A stretch of DNA of 64,000 nucleotides, from assembly GCA_028715605.1 (NCBI GenBank), contig JAQURM010000001.1, positions 302,001-366,000 of the forward strand, given 5' to 3'. Positions within the stretch are counted from its first letter, which is position 1, and every line of letters starts with the position of its first letter. Position numbers and translations under genes: made by a program. The notes beneath the pieces were generated by a model, which had not been told where the DNA came from, ran no database searches, and worked only from the letters and a program-made list of their open reading frames with translations. Origin of the DNA: Desulfovibrionales bacterium (lineage in GTDB: Bacteria; Desulfobacterota; QYQD01). Positions 53,243-61,875 of this stretch are shown piece after piece.

Positions 53243-54775
53243 ATGAAAGATAAGATTTTTATTTTTGATACGACCTTGCGGGATGGCGAGCAATCGCCCG
53301 GCGCCAGCATGAACATCAGCGAAAAGGTGCGCGTAGCGCATCAACTGGAAAAATTAAATGTGGATATCATAGAGGCGGGATTTCCTGTGGCTTCCAGGGG
53401 TGATTTTGAAGCCGTAAAGGCCGTGGCCAAAGAGATAAAAAACATCCAGGTGGCGGCCCTGGCCCGGTCCAACACCAAGGACATCGACCGGGCTGCAGAG
53501 GCCCTTAAAGCAGCCAAGCACCCATGCATCCACATATTTCTCGCCACTTCGGATATCCATCTTAAGTATAAGCTGAAAAAGAGCCGGGAAGAAGTGTTAA
53601 AAATGGCGGCGGAGGCTGTAAGGTACGCCCGGCGTTATGCGGACAGCGTGGAGTTTTCAGCCGAAGATGCCTCACGCAGTGACCTGGACTTTGTCTGTAA
53701 GGTTTTTGCCTCGGTGATAAAGGCAGGGGCCACGGTTCTCAATTTCCCGGACACCGTCGGATACGCCGTGCCGGATGAATTCGGGCAAAAGATTAAATAT
53801 GTCATGGAGCGCACCCCGGGCATAGAGAAGGCCCGGTTAAGCGTGCATTGCCATAATGACCTCGGCCTGGCGGTAGCCAATTCCCTGGCCGCCATAGCCC
53901 ATGGGGCGCGTCAGGTAGAGGTGACCATAAACGGCATAGGCGAGCGGGCCGGCAATGCCGCTTTGGAAGAAGTGGTTATGGCTATCCGGACGCGGGCGGA
54001 TGCCCTGAAAGTGCAAACGGATATAGTTACCGAGCACATCTGTGCTTCCAGCCGGCTGGTTACCATGATTACCGGCATACCCGTTCAGCCCAACAAGGCC
54101 ATAGTGGGGGCGAATGCCTTTGCACATGAGGCCGGGATACATCAGGACGGTGTGCTAAAGGAACGGACCACCTACGAGATTATGAATCCCTGTGCCATCG
54201 GCCTGGCCAAGAGCAGCCTGGTGATGGGAAAACACTCCGGCCGGCATGCCTTTAAGCAGAGACTGAAAGAGCTTGGGTATAAGCTGGGAGAGGCCGATAT
54301 AGACCGGGCCTTCGAGAGATTCAAGGACCTGGCAGATAAGAAGAAAACGGTCTTCGATGACGATATCGAGGCCCTGATTACGGATGAGATCTTTCGAGGT
54401 AAGGATAAGTACCAATTGGTCTATCTGGGAGTAGTTACCGGGACTGAGGCTGTTCCTACGGCTACAGTTCAGATTGACATTGACGGGGAGCTTCAGCAGG
54501 AGGCCGAGTTCGGGGTCGGCCCGATTGATGCGACTTTTAATGCTATTACCAAGATAACCAAGGTAAAGGCAAAGCTGCTCCGTTTCTCGGTGAACTCCAT
54601 CACCGGGGGCACGGATGCCCAGGGAGAGGTTACCGTGCGGCTGGAGGAAGATGGTCAGGTGGTTATCGGCCAGGGGGCGGATGCGGACATTATTATAGCC
54701 AGCGCCAAGGCCTATTTGAACGCCTTAAACAGACTGGAATATCTCAAGAGAAATCCGGTCAAGTCGCTTTATTAA
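53243..54775 (+). CDS. leuA: 2-isopropylmalate synthase
   Basis: First step of leucine synthesis: condensation of 2-oxoisovalerate with acetyl-CoA. The 510-residue type I enzyme begins with [35 protein letters not shown] holds the metal-binding His pair, and [14 protein letters not shown] is also conserved. The C-terminal regulatory LeuA_dimer domain (about 370-500) is present, so leucine feedback is expected. In contrast to a citramalate synthase the HINGIGER-type motif reads [11 protein letters not shown] 323-base gap with nested repeats separates it from leuC. Confidence 0.96.
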   Translation: MKDKIFIFDTTLRDGEQSPGASMNISEKVRVAHQLEKLNVDIIEAGFPVASRGDFEAVKAVAKEIKNIQVAALARSNTKDIDRAAEALKAAKHPCIHIFLATSDIHLKYKLKKSREEVLKMAAEAVRYARRYADSVEFSAEDASRSDLDFVCKVFASVIKAGATVLNFPDTVGYAVPDEFGQKIKYVMERTPGIEKARLSVHCHNDLGLAVANSLAAIAHGARQVEVTINGIGERAGNAALEEVVMAIRTRADALKVQTDIVTEHICASSRLVTMITGIPVQPNKAIVGANAFAHEAGIHQDGVLKERTTYEIMNPCAIGLAKSSLVMGKHSGRHAFKQRLKELGYKLGEADIDRAFERFKDLADKKKTVFDDDIEALITDEIFRGKDKYQLVYLGVVTGTEAVPTATVQIDIDGELQQEAEFGVGPIDATFNAITKITKVKAKLLRFSVNSITGGTDAQGEVTVRLEEDGQVVIGQGADADIIIASAKAYLNALNRLEYLKRNPVKSLY

Positions 54776-54778
54776 GAC

Positions 54779-55026
54779 TGCCAACAAGGCACCAAGACAC
54801 AAAAGAATAATCGTAGCAATTTAGCGTTTTGAAAATGCATGATAAAAAGTGCAAAGAAACATATCAAATCTGGAACTCAGGGACTCAGGGAAGTGCAAAC
54901 CCAAATAAAGAGGGTCTATCTTTTCCTGATTTTCTGAGTTCCAGATTAATAGCCTTTTCTGAATGTAGGACTATTTCAAACACCTAAAGTGTTACGAATA
55001 ATCTTAGTCTTAGTGGCTGAATAGTT
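54779..55026. repeat. CACCAAGACAC dyad holding a 175-base inserted element
   Basis: Outer arms GCCAACAAGGCACCAAGACA (from 54779) and TAATCTTAGTCTTAGTGGCT (from 54998) are the same words as at 50069-50155. Between them lies the 175-base unit 54821-54995, which recurs at 58226-58400. Inside that unit, AATCTGGAACTCAG and CTGAGTTCCAGATT form a perfect 14-bp stem. So three layers are nested. The unit also holds an open frame of 50 codons (54835-54987), without a convincing ribosome-binding site. This fills most of the 323-base leuA-leuC gap. Confidence 0.85.
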
Positions 55027-55041
55027 ACAAATTCCGGCTAC

Positions 55042-55076
55042 AAAGGGCAGGTCATAACTTGATCTGTCCTTTTTAT
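55042..55076 (+). terminator. Terminator-like hairpin directly before leuC (attenuator candidate)
   Basis: AAAGGGCAGGTC (55042-55053) and GATCTGTCCTTT (55061-55072) pair over 12 positions with two G-U pairs, loop of seven, then TTATT. It ends 23 bases before the leuC ATG. A new promoter could hardly fit behind it, so leuC mRNA must pass through it. That points to attenuation or partial termination. Confidence 0.55.
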
Positions 55077-55098
55077 TAAAGGAAGGCGGTACAGGGAT

Positions 55099-56376
55099 AT
55101 GGGCATGACTATTACAGAGAAGATACTGGCTCAGGGGGCGAGACTGGCTGAGGTCAAACCGGGCCAGCTCATTGAGGTCCAAATCGATATGGCCCTGGGT
55201 AATGACATTACGGCTCCTCTGGCTATTGATATAGTGCGATCAGCCGGGGTTAAATCCGTATTTGACCGGGAGAAGGTAGCCCTGGTTCCCGATCACTTTG
55301 TGCCGAACAAGGATATAAAGGCCGCCACTCAGGTCAAAATCCTGCGTGATTTTGCCAAAGAGTTCGGCATTGTGAATTACTTTGAGCTGGGCGAGATGGG
55401 GGTTGAACACGCCCTTTTGCCGGAAAAAGGGATGGTGCTGCCCGGGGACATCGTGATCGGTGCGGACAGCCATACCTGCACCTATGGCGCACTGGGCGCC
55501 TTTGCCACGGGCGTGGGAAGCACCGATCTGGCGGCTGCGATGATTACCGGCAAGGTCTGGCTCAAGGTCCCGGAGTCCATGAAATTCATTTATCATGGTA
55601 AACGTCCGCCTTTTGTCTGTGGCAAGGACCTTATCTTATATGCCATTGGGCAGATCGGCGTGGATGGCGCCCTTTACCGTGCTATGGAATTTACCGGGGA
55701 AGCCATAGACGAGCTGCCCATGGCCGACCGTTTTACTATGGCGAATATGGCCATTGAGGCGGGCGGTAAAAACGGGATCATAGCGCCGGATAAGGCCACA
55801 GAGGCATACGTGCGTGGCCGCAGCCGGAGAAAGCACCGGTTTTATGCCAGTGATAAAGATGCTACGTATGTCGAGACTATTGAGTACGACGTCTCAAGGA
55901 TTGAGCCACAGGTAGCCTTCCCGCATCTGCCGTCAAATACCAGGGGCATTTCCCATGTGGGAGATGTGCCCATCGATCAGGCGGTAATCGGTTCTTGCAC
56001 CAATGGCCGTCTGGAGGATCTGGAGATTGCAGCCCATGTTCTTCGAGGGCGGAAGGTTGCCCCGCATGTACGCCTGATCGTTATTCCGGCTACGCCCTGG
56101 ATTTACCGGCAGGCCATGCATCAAGGGCTTTTCGATATCTTCCTGGAGGCGGGCGGCATCATAAGTCCGCCTACCTGCGGTCCTTGCTTAGGCGGGCACA
56201 TGGGCATTCTGGCTAAAGGCGAACGGGCCATAGCCACAACTAACCGGAATTTCGTCGGCCGTATGGGCCATCCGGAGAGCGAGGTCTATCTGGCCAATCC
56301 GGCGGTAACCGCGGCATCGGCTGTTTTGGGCCGCATAGGCGGGCCGGGAGAACTCGGGGTAATACCAAAAGATTAA
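55099..56376 (+). CDS. leuC: 3-isopropylmalate dehydratase, large subunit
   Basis: Aconitase-family subunit with the 4Fe-4S cluster; isomerises 2- to 3-isopropylmalate. Cluster cysteines are in [10 protein letters not shown] near residue 299 and [12 protein letters not shown] near 358-369. [25 protein letters not shown] near 122-146 is the substrate-side block. 425 residues corresponds to the shorter LeuC2 (archaeal/homoaconitase-like) subfamily; the Escherichia coli type has about 466. The ATG at 55099 stands 12 bases after AAAGGAAGG. The hairpin upstream may regulate it. Confidence 0.95.
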   Translation: MGMTITEKILAQGARLAEVKPGQLIEVQIDMALGNDITAPLAIDIVRSAGVKSVFDREKVALVPDHFVPNKDIKAATQVKILRDFAKEFGIVNYFELGEMGVEHALLPEKGMVLPGDIVIGADSHTCTYGALGAFATGVGSTDLAAAMITGKVWLKVPESMKFIYHGKRPPFVCGKDLILYAIGQIGVDGALYRAMEFTGEAIDELPMADRFTMANMAIEAGGKNGIIAPDKATEAYVRGRSRRKHRFYASDKDATYVETIEYDVSRIEPQVAFPHLPSNTRGISHVGDVPIDQAVIGSCTNGRLEDLEIAAHVLRGRKVAPHVRLIVIPATPWIYRQAMHQGLFDIFLEAGGIISPPTCGPCLGGHMGILAKGERAIATTNRNFVGRMGHPESEVYLANPAVTAASAVLGRIGGPGELGVIPKD

Positions 56377-56497
56377 CCACAGAGCACACAGAGAGATAAA
56401 AAAGAGATAGGATTCAAAATACAGAAGGAATTAAAAAGATTGGATCCTCCGGTATCGAGTCTTCTGACTCCTGAATTCTGTCTCCTACATTCTGTGG
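56377..56497. repeat. Intergenic dyad, CACAGAG and GAATTCAGAA words mixed
   Basis: CCACAGAGCACACAGAGAG at the left edge is answered by CTACATTCTGTGGC on the right. Inside, GGATTCAAAATACAGAAGG and TCTTCTGACTCCTGAATTCT are also loosely complementary, with words like those at 45949-46037. This is again one dyad type inside another. It fills the leuC-leuD gap. Confidence 0.65.
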
Positions 56498-56510
56498 CTG
56501 AGGAGAAAAG

Positions 56511-57008
56511 ATGAAACTAACAGGCAAGGTCTGGAAATTCGGCGATAATATTGACACCGATGTGATTATACCGGCCAGGCATCTGACTACGTTTGACCCC
56601 AGAGAATTGGCCAGGCATTGTATGGAAGACAAAGATCCATCATTTGCACAGAAAGTAAAGCCTGGGGATATTATAGTGGCTGGCAGAAACTTTGGCTGCG
56701 GGTCTTCGCGGGAGCACGCCCCCATTGCCCTTAAAGGTTGCGGCCTGAGCTGTGTGGTAGCCAGGAGCTTTGCCCGCATCTTTTTCCGGAACGCATTCAA
56801 TATGGGGCTTCTAATTTTTGAATGTCCGGAAGTGGCTGACGCCGTAGAGGAAGGCGATACCATGGAGATAGATGTGGCTTCGGGTAAAATCTTTATCGCG
56901 GGGAAGGGGCTTTCATTTGCGGCCCAGCCGGTTCCTCCCTTTATGCAGGAATTGCTGAGAGATGGCGGCCTCATTCCGCATATTATGAAGAAGGTGAAAA
57001 GGGCTTAA
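56511..57008 (+). CDS. leuD: 3-isopropylmalate dehydratase, small subunit
   Basis: Swivel subunit that completes the LeuCD enzyme. The 165 residues start MKLTGKVWKFGDNIDTDVIIPARHL, and NFGCGSSREHAPIALKGCG near 62-80 is the conserved substrate-recognition loop. Short single-domain LeuD of this type pairs with the LeuC2 subfamily upstream, so the pair is consistent. GAGGAG lies before the ATG. A CGCAGAG-type repeat follows and then leuB, so the order leuC-leuD-leuB is kept despite two repeat elements between genes. Confidence 0.96.
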   Translation: MKLTGKVWKFGDNIDTDVIIPARHLTTFDPRELARHCMEDKDPSFAQKVKPGDIIVAGRNFGCGSSREHAPIALKGCGLSCVVARSFARIFFRNAFNMGLLIFECPEVADAVEEGDTMEIDVASGKIFIAGKGLSFAAQPVPPFMQELLRDGGLIPHIMKKVKRA

Positions 57009-57013
57009 TTTTT

Positions 57014-57068
57014 CACCGCAGAGCACGACGAGAACGCAGAGAAAAGTTTTTAAAGTATCTTCTGCGGC
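57014..57068. repeat. Short intergenic repeat, CGCAGAG word family
   Basis: CACCGCAGAGCACGACGAGA followed by ACGCAGAGAAAAG and, on the right, CTTCTGCGGCTAA. The words match the larger dyads at 47990-48100 and 61743-61853, but the right arm is reduced to one word. It looks like a truncated copy between leuD and leuB. Confidence 0.65.
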
Positions 57069-57095
57069 TAAATCAAAAGGAGATAGACAGATATT

Positions 57096-58163
57096 ATGGG
57101 AACCAGAAACTATAACATTGCAATTATTCCGGGGGATGGCACTGGTCCTGAGGTTATTGCCCAGGGGATCAAAGTCCTTAAGGCGGCTGGAGACTTATAT
57201 GGCATAACGTTCCATTTTACGGAGTTTGATTTCGGTGGAGAGCGTTACCTGCGTACCGGCGAGACCCTACCGGATACGGCTATTGAGGAGTTAAAAGGCT
57301 TTCAGGCCATTTACCTGGGCGCTATCGGGCACCCGGGGGTCAAGCCCGGCATCCTGGAAAAGGGTATCTTACTTAAACTCCGTTTTGCCCTTGATCAGTA
57401 CATAAATCTCCGGCCGGTTATCCTCTATCCGGGGGTGGATACGCCCCTTAAAGATAAAAGACCGGAGGATATTGATTTTCTGGTGGTGCGCGAAAACACG
57501 GAAGGGCTTTATGCCGGCGCCGGCGGGGTGCTGAGAAAAGGGACACCGGATGAGGTGGCCGTACAGGAGTCCATAAATACCAGGAAGGGCGTAGAACGCT
57601 GCATACGCTTTGCCTTTGACTCTTGCCGGCGTCGCAACAAGCGCCGCAAATTGACCCTGTGCGGTAAGACAAACGTGCTTACTTTTGCCTTCGATCTATG
57701 GGAGCGAACCTTCCATGAGGTAGCTAAAGAATATCCGGATATTCAAACGGATTATGCCCATGTAGATGCTATCTGTATGTGGATGGTCAAGAACCCGGAA
57801 TGGTTTGATGTCATCGTAACTGATAATATGTTTGGGGATATAATTACTGATCTGGGGGCCATGATCCAGGGCGGCATGGGCATTGCCGCAGGCGGGAACA
57901 TAAATCCCGGCGGTGTATCCATGTTTGAGCCTATCGGCGGCTCAGCGCCCAAATACACCGGGAAGAATGTCATTAATCCATTGGCGGCTATAGCGGCCGG
58001 GCAGATGATGGTGGATAATCTGGGCGAAGAGAAGGCGGCGCGGGCTATAGAAATCGGCATTAAGGAGATCGTGACAAGGCTGAAGAGCCTGGCTGCCGGC
58101 AAGATGGGTTATACTACTACCGAAGTAGGCGATCTGGTTGTGTCGGTCTTGCCGAAGCCATAA
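57096..58163 (+). CDS. leuB: 3-isopropylmalate dehydrogenase
   Basis: Oxidative decarboxylation of 3-isopropylmalate with NAD, the last specific leucine step before transamination. The 355-residue protein has IAIIPGDGTGPEVIAQGIKVL, the substrate arginines in KLRFALDQYINLRPV, VVRENTEGLYAGAGG, and the metal site in VTDNMFGDIITDLGAM, followed by GGSAPKYTGKNVINPLA. The relatives isocitrate and tartrate dehydrogenase share these motifs; placement next to leuCD decides the call. A 318-base repeat-filled gap follows. Confidence 0.94.
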   Translation: MGTRNYNIAIIPGDGTGPEVIAQGIKVLKAAGDLYGITFHFTEFDFGGERYLRTGETLPDTAIEELKGFQAIYLGAIGHPGVKPGILEKGILLKLRFALDQYINLRPVILYPGVDTPLKDKRPEDIDFLVVRENTEGLYAGAGGVLRKGTPDEVAVQESINTRKGVERCIRFAFDSCRRRNKRRKLTLCGKTNVLTFAFDLWERTFHEVAKEYPDIQTDYAHVDAICMWMVKNPEWFDVIVTDNMFGDIITDLGAMIQGGMGIAAGGNINPGGVSMFEPIGGSAPKYTGKNVINPLAAIAAGQMMVDNLGEEKAARAIEIGIKEIVTRLKSLAAGKMGYTTTEVGDLVVSVLPKP

Positions 58164-58167
58164 GTGC

Positions 58168-58455
58168 GTTCAGCCCTCAGCCGTCAGCGATCCGCAAGAT
58201 AAAAAACAATAATTATCACAACAAGTTAGCGTTTTGAAAATGGATGATAAAAAGTGCAAAGAAACATATCAAATCTGGAAATCAGGAACTCAGGGAAGTA
58301 CAAACCCAAATAAAGAGGGTTTATCTTTTCCTGATTTTCTGAGTTCCAGATTAATAGCCTTTTCTGAATGTAGGACTGTTTCAAACACCTAAAGTGTTAC
58401 TAATTAACTATGGAGACTTTTTTGTTTTTACTGAAAGCTGATAGCTGATCGCTTA
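58168..58455. repeat. AGCTGA dyad holding the second copy of the 175-base element
   Basis: Outer arms TTCAGCCCTCAGCCGTCAGC (near 58170-58190) and ACTGAAAGCTGATAGCTGAT (near 58430-58449) belong to the AGCTGA word family. Between them 58226-58400 repeats 54821-54995 with six substitutions in 175 bases and no indel. The same element thus sits in two different host dyads. The 50-codon open frame is kept (58240-58392), with four amino-acid changes. This fills the leuB-asd gap. Confidence 0.85.
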
Positions 58456-58481
58456 GAATTATTGCAAAAGGAGTGAAGACC

Positions 58482-59507
58482 ATGGGCAAAAAGGCTAAAT
58501 ACAACGTAGCGGTGGCCGGGGCCACCGGGGCGGTTGGTCAGTGCATGATTAAGGTGCTGGAGGAGAGAAAATTCCCGGTGGATGAAGTCCGTCTCCTGGC
58601 CTCGGAACGATCTGTAGGTAAGGAGTTGACCTTTCAGGGACATAAGGTGCCGGTGGCCCGGTTAACCAGAGATTCCTTTAAAGGGATAGATATTGCCCTC
58701 TTTTCCGCAGGGGCGGCACGGAGTTTAGAATTTGCCCCGGCGGCTGCGGCATCCGGGGCGGTAGTAGTGGATAACTCAAGCGCCTTTCGTATGGACCCGG
58801 ATGTTCCCTTGGTGGTACCGGAAGTCAATCCCGCTGATGTTGGTCTGTACACGAAAAAAGGCATTATTGCCAATCCAAATTGTTCGACCATCCAGATGGT
58901 GGTGGCCCTTAAGCCAATCCATGATGTAGCCGGGATTAAACGTATCGTAGTGTCAACCTACCAGGCGGTATCCGGGACCGGGCAGAAGGCTATTGCGGAG
59001 CTGGAAGAACAGGTGCGCGCTTATGTAGCCGGAAAGGAAATGCCCCGGTCGGTATATCCGCATCAGATCGCCTTTAACTGTCTTCCGCATATCGACTCTT
59101 TCCTGCCCAATGGCTATACCAAAGAAGAAATGAAGATGGTCAACGAGACCAGAAAGATCATAGGTGATGATTCCATCCGGGTGACGGCCACCACAGTCCG
59201 CGTGCCTGTCTTTTGGGGACATTCAGAGTCTGTAAATATCGAGACGGAAAAAAATATCACGGCGGACGACCTCAAAGAGCTTCTGAAAAAAACTCCTGGT
59301 GTAGTAGTGGTTGACGATCCTGCCCAAAATCTGTATCCTTTAGCTATATATGCTGCCGGGCGTGATGAGACCTTTGTAGGCCGGATTCGCGAGGACGAGT
59401 CGATTGCCAATGGAATTAATATGTGGGTTGTCGCTGATAACATCCGTAAGGGGGCAGCTACAAATGCAGTGCAGATAGCGGAGATATTGATTGAAAAATA
59501 TTTGTAG
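58482..59507 (+). CDS. asd: Aspartate-semialdehyde dehydrogenase
   Basis: Makes aspartate semialdehyde, the branch point to lysine, diaminopimelate, threonine and methionine. The 341-residue protein has VAVAGATGAVGQCMIKVL for NADP, the catalytic Cys in GIIANPNCSTIQMVVALKP near residue 128-134, a QAVSGTGQKAI loop and the VRVPVFWGHSESVNIE block. ATG 58482 follows AAGGAG at nine bases; an in-frame GTG at 58473 would overlap that site. Not in a lysine operon; it follows the leucine genes, beyond repeat elements. Confidence 0.96.
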   Translation: MGKKAKYNVAVAGATGAVGQCMIKVLEERKFPVDEVRLLASERSVGKELTFQGHKVPVARLTRDSFKGIDIALFSAGAARSLEFAPAAAASGAVVVDNSSAFRMDPDVPLVVPEVNPADVGLYTKKGIIANPNCSTIQMVVALKPIHDVAGIKRIVVSTYQAVSGTGQKAIAELEEQVRAYVAGKEMPRSVYPHQIAFNCLPHIDSFLPNGYTKEEMKMVNETRKIIGDDSIRVTATTVRVPVFWGHSESVNIETEKNITADDLKELLKKTPGVVVVDDPAQNLYPLAIYAAGRDETFVGRIREDESIANGINMWVVADNIRKGAATNAVQIAEILIEKYL

Positions 59508-59576
59508 GAGGGACTGATCTTAAGTCACCGGATAAGTTTTAGTTAGTACCCCTAGAGCGCCAAAGGAGGCATGGTT

Positions 59577-60662
59577 ATGGCACTTCCAGTTACGGACAAA
59601 GTTTTGGCCCAAAGGCCATCTTATGTGATCGGGAGACTTGGCAAGGGAAGCAAAGTATGCCTGTTAAATTCTAAGGACATCTTAAGGGTACTTAACGATA
59701 AAAAGGCTATTGTTATGGCCTGTAACACGCGCATCAAACATGTCATCCCCGGGATTATGCGGGCGGCCGAAGAGTTGGACGCTGTGGTGGCTTTTGAGCT
59801 GGCCAAGAGCGAGGGCCATATAGATGGCGGCTATACCGGTCAGGACCCTGAGACCTATTTTGCTACGATTACCGGCTATGCAGAAGAAAGAAATTTTACC
59901 CGGCCTTTTTTCATTCATGGCGACCATATCACCGTCAAAAATACCTCGGATAAAGAGATCGAATCGGCTCGCCGGCTCATTGCAGCAGAACTGGCCGCCG
60001 GATACACCTCATTTGCTGTAGATGCCTCTTTTAATGAATTGCCGGATAACATCCGTATTACTGCCGAACTGGCCCGGCCCATTATTGACCAGGGTATCGG
60101 TCTTGAGGTGGAGGTGGGGGAGATAAAGTCTGCCGGCCAGGAGGCCATGTTGACCACGATGGAAGAGGCCGTAGCCTTTATTTCCGGCCTTAAGGCCAAT
60201 GGTGTGCGCCCGGATATGCTGGCTATTAACAATGGCTCCAAGCATGGTAATTATCTGGAAGGAGAGAAGATATTTATCGATCTGGAGCGCACCGGTCAGA
60301 TCTACGAGGCCGTTAAAGGGGATGGGGTAGTAATTGCTCAGCATGGGATTACCGGCACCCCACTGCATCTGGTGGGCCGCTTTGCCGATTATGGTATTCG
60401 CAAGGGCAACGTGGGCACCCAGTGGCAGAATGTTGCCCATAACGGACTGCCAGCCGGTCTAATGGAGGAAATGAGGGCCTGGGCCAGAGAGAATAACAAA
60501 GATATAAAGATGGCCACCAAGCCATTTAAACAGAAGATAGATAATATACCGTCCGAAAATAAGAAGATGATCGAAGATATGGCTTACGAAGAGGCCAGGG
60601 AACTGATAAAGGCATTCAGGGCGGTAGGCACGGCCTCCATGGTCATAGAAGGGCTTTCATAG
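59577..60662 (+). CDS. Divergent class II fructose-bisphosphate aldolase-like protein
   Basis: A 361-residue TIM-barrel protein that I assign to the class II (zinc) aldolase family. Counterparts of the metal and substrate motifs are FFIHGDHITVKN (usual HLDHG), AGYTSFAVDAS, LAINNGSKHGNY and VIAQHGITGTP (usual HGGSG), then GIRKGNVGTQ. The motifs differ from both E. coli-type and tagatose-type aldolases, so the true substrate may be another ketose bisphosphate. ATG 59577 has AAGGAGG eight bases upstream; ATG 59571 is too close to it. gap, the next step in glycolysis, lies at 24.4 kb. Confidence 0.78.
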   Translation: MALPVTDKVLAQRPSYVIGRLGKGSKVCLLNSKDILRVLNDKKAIVMACNTRIKHVIPGIMRAAEELDAVVAFELAKSEGHIDGGYTGQDPETYFATITGYAEERNFTRPFFIHGDHITVKNTSDKEIESARRLIAAELAAGYTSFAVDASFNELPDNIRITAELARPIIDQGIGLEVEVGEIKSAGQEAMLTTMEEAVAFISGLKANGVRPDMLAINNGSKHGNYLEGEKIFIDLERTGQIYEAVKGDGVVIAQHGITGTPLHLVGRFADYGIRKGNVGTQWQNVAHNGLPAGLMEEMRAWARENNKDIKMATKPFKQKIDNIPSENKKMIEDMAYEEARELIKAFRAVGTASMVIEGLS

Positions 60663-60670
60663 AGGCATAA

Positions 60671-61243
60671 TTGCGTATTATTGCCGGTACGGCTAAAGGA
60701 CGGAACTTGGCGCCGATAAAAGGAAAAGGGATCCGGCCTACCAGCGACAAGATTCGGCAGGCTATTTTTAATATCCTGAACCTGGACTGGGATGGAGCCC
60801 GGGTGCTGGACCTCTTTGCCGGTACGGGCGCCCTGGGGATTGAAGCCTTAAGCCGCGGGGCGTCAGAGGCAGTTTTTATTGACCACCATCCCTATGCCAT
60901 TGAGACCATCAAAAAGAATCTCTTGCTTTGCGGTTTTTCCGAAAAAGGACGAGTCTTCCAGAAAAATCCGCTACATGGCCTGGGATTTCTGGAAAAGCCC
61001 GGACTCCTTTTTGACGTAATATTTATGGACCCTCCTTACGGCCAGGGCATGGCCCGGAAGACGCTGGAGTTGCTGGCCCGGGATAATTTAATGAAACCGG
61101 ATGGAGTAGTGGTGGTGGAATGCGATAAGGCAGAGGTTTTATCTTCCCCTGCCGGTTTTCAGATACAGGGTGAAAAGAGAGCTTATGGCCGAACCACGGT
61201 CTATTTTTTTGAGAAAGAAGGACGGGAGGAAGCAGGTGGGTAA
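60671..61243 (+). CDS. rsmD: 16S rRNA (guanine-966-N2)-methyltransferase RsmD
   Basis: RsmD methylates N2 of G966 in helix 31 of 16S rRNA. The 190-residue protein starts with TTG at 60671, MRIIAGTAKGRNLAPIKGKG, then RPTSDKIRQAIFNIL, VLDLFAGTGALGIEALSRGA (SAM motif I) and the catalytic MDPPYGQ near residue 117-123. All are family standards. It overlaps coaD by 8 bases, the widespread rsmD-coaD pair. It follows the aldolase gene by eight bases. Confidence 0.95.
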   Translation: MRIIAGTAKGRNLAPIKGKGIRPTSDKIRQAIFNILNLDWDGARVLDLFAGTGALGIEALSRGASEAVFIDHHPYAIETIKKNLLLCGFSEKGRVFQKNPLHGLGFLEKPGLLFDVIFMDPPYGQGMARKTLELLARDNLMKPDGVVVVECDKAEVLSSPAGFQIQGEKRAYGRTTVYFFEKEGREEAGG

Positions 61244-61742
61244 GCATAGAATCGTGGGAGAGGTCGTTGCCATCTATCCCGGGACGTTTGATCCTATAAC
61301 TAACGGTCACATCGATGTAGTCAACCGGGCGCTCAATATGTTTGACCGGGTTATTATTGCCGTAGCCGTAAACCCGACTAAAAAGCCCCTCTTTACAATT
61401 GAAGAACGTGTGGAGATAATCCGGGAGACTATTAATGAAAATCCACGGATAGAGATCGATACCTTTACCGGTCTCCTCGTAGATTATGTAGCCAACTGTC
61501 AGGCCAATGTTATTGTGCGCGGGCTGCGGGCTGTCTCGGATTTCGATTATGAATTTCAGATGGCCCTGATGAATCGCCGGCTCAACCGTAATATTGAAAC
61601 TGTCTTTCTCATGACCGGGTTCCGCTGGATTTTTATCAGCTCTACCATGATCAGGGAAGTAGCAAGCTTGGGGGGATCAGTAGAAGGGTTGGTCCCGGAT
61701 GTGGCTTGCCGCCGATTGAAAGAAAAATTTAAGATATCCTAA
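61236..61742 (+). CDS. coaD: Phosphopantetheine adenylyltransferase CoaD
   Basis: CoaD adenylates 4'-phosphopantetheine, the penultimate coenzyme A step. The 168-residue nucleotidyltransferase has VAIYPGTFDPITNGHIDV (TxGH-type motif) near residue 11-28, VRGLRAVSDFDYEFQMALMN, and FISSTMIREVASLGG near the C terminus (the ISSTxIR motif). I chose GTG 61236, preceded by GGGAGGA and overlapping rsmD; the frame is open for 22 more codons upstream within rsmD. The CGCAGAG repeat begins on the base after the stop codon. Confidence 0.94.
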   Translation: MGKHRIVGEVVAIYPGTFDPITNGHIDVVNRALNMFDRVIIAVAVNPTKKPLFTIEERVEIIRETINENPRIEIDTFTGLLVDYVANCQANVIVRGLRAVSDFDYEFQMALMNRRLNRNIETVFLMTGFRWIFISSTMIREVASLGGSVEGLVPDVACRRLKEKFKIS

Positions 61743-61853
61743 TTGATCAATTCGTAAAAAAGCCTTCTCACCGCTGAGCACGCAGAGTCCGCAGAGAAAA
61801 AGTGTAAACTATTCAATATGTTATCTCAGCGTTCTCCGCGACCTCTGCGGTAA
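61743..61853. repeat. Intergenic dyad, CGCAGAG word family (inverted partner)
   Basis: Reverse-complement copy of 47990-48100, 111 bases, about 90% identical, including the flanking ATTGATCAATTCGTAA end. It lies exactly between the coaD stop and the end of rng, which converge. The arms ACCGCTGAGCACGCAGAG and CTCTGCGGT-containing words pair at about 20 of 27 positions, so it may serve as a two-way terminator here. Confidence 0.85.
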
Positions 61854-61875
61854 AATTTTACTTTTTACGAAGCCG

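Noticed and set aside
41032-61853. CRISPR array as explanation for the intergenic repeats
   Set aside because: Repeats are short, varied words in dyad order, without regular spacers of constant length and without cas genes.
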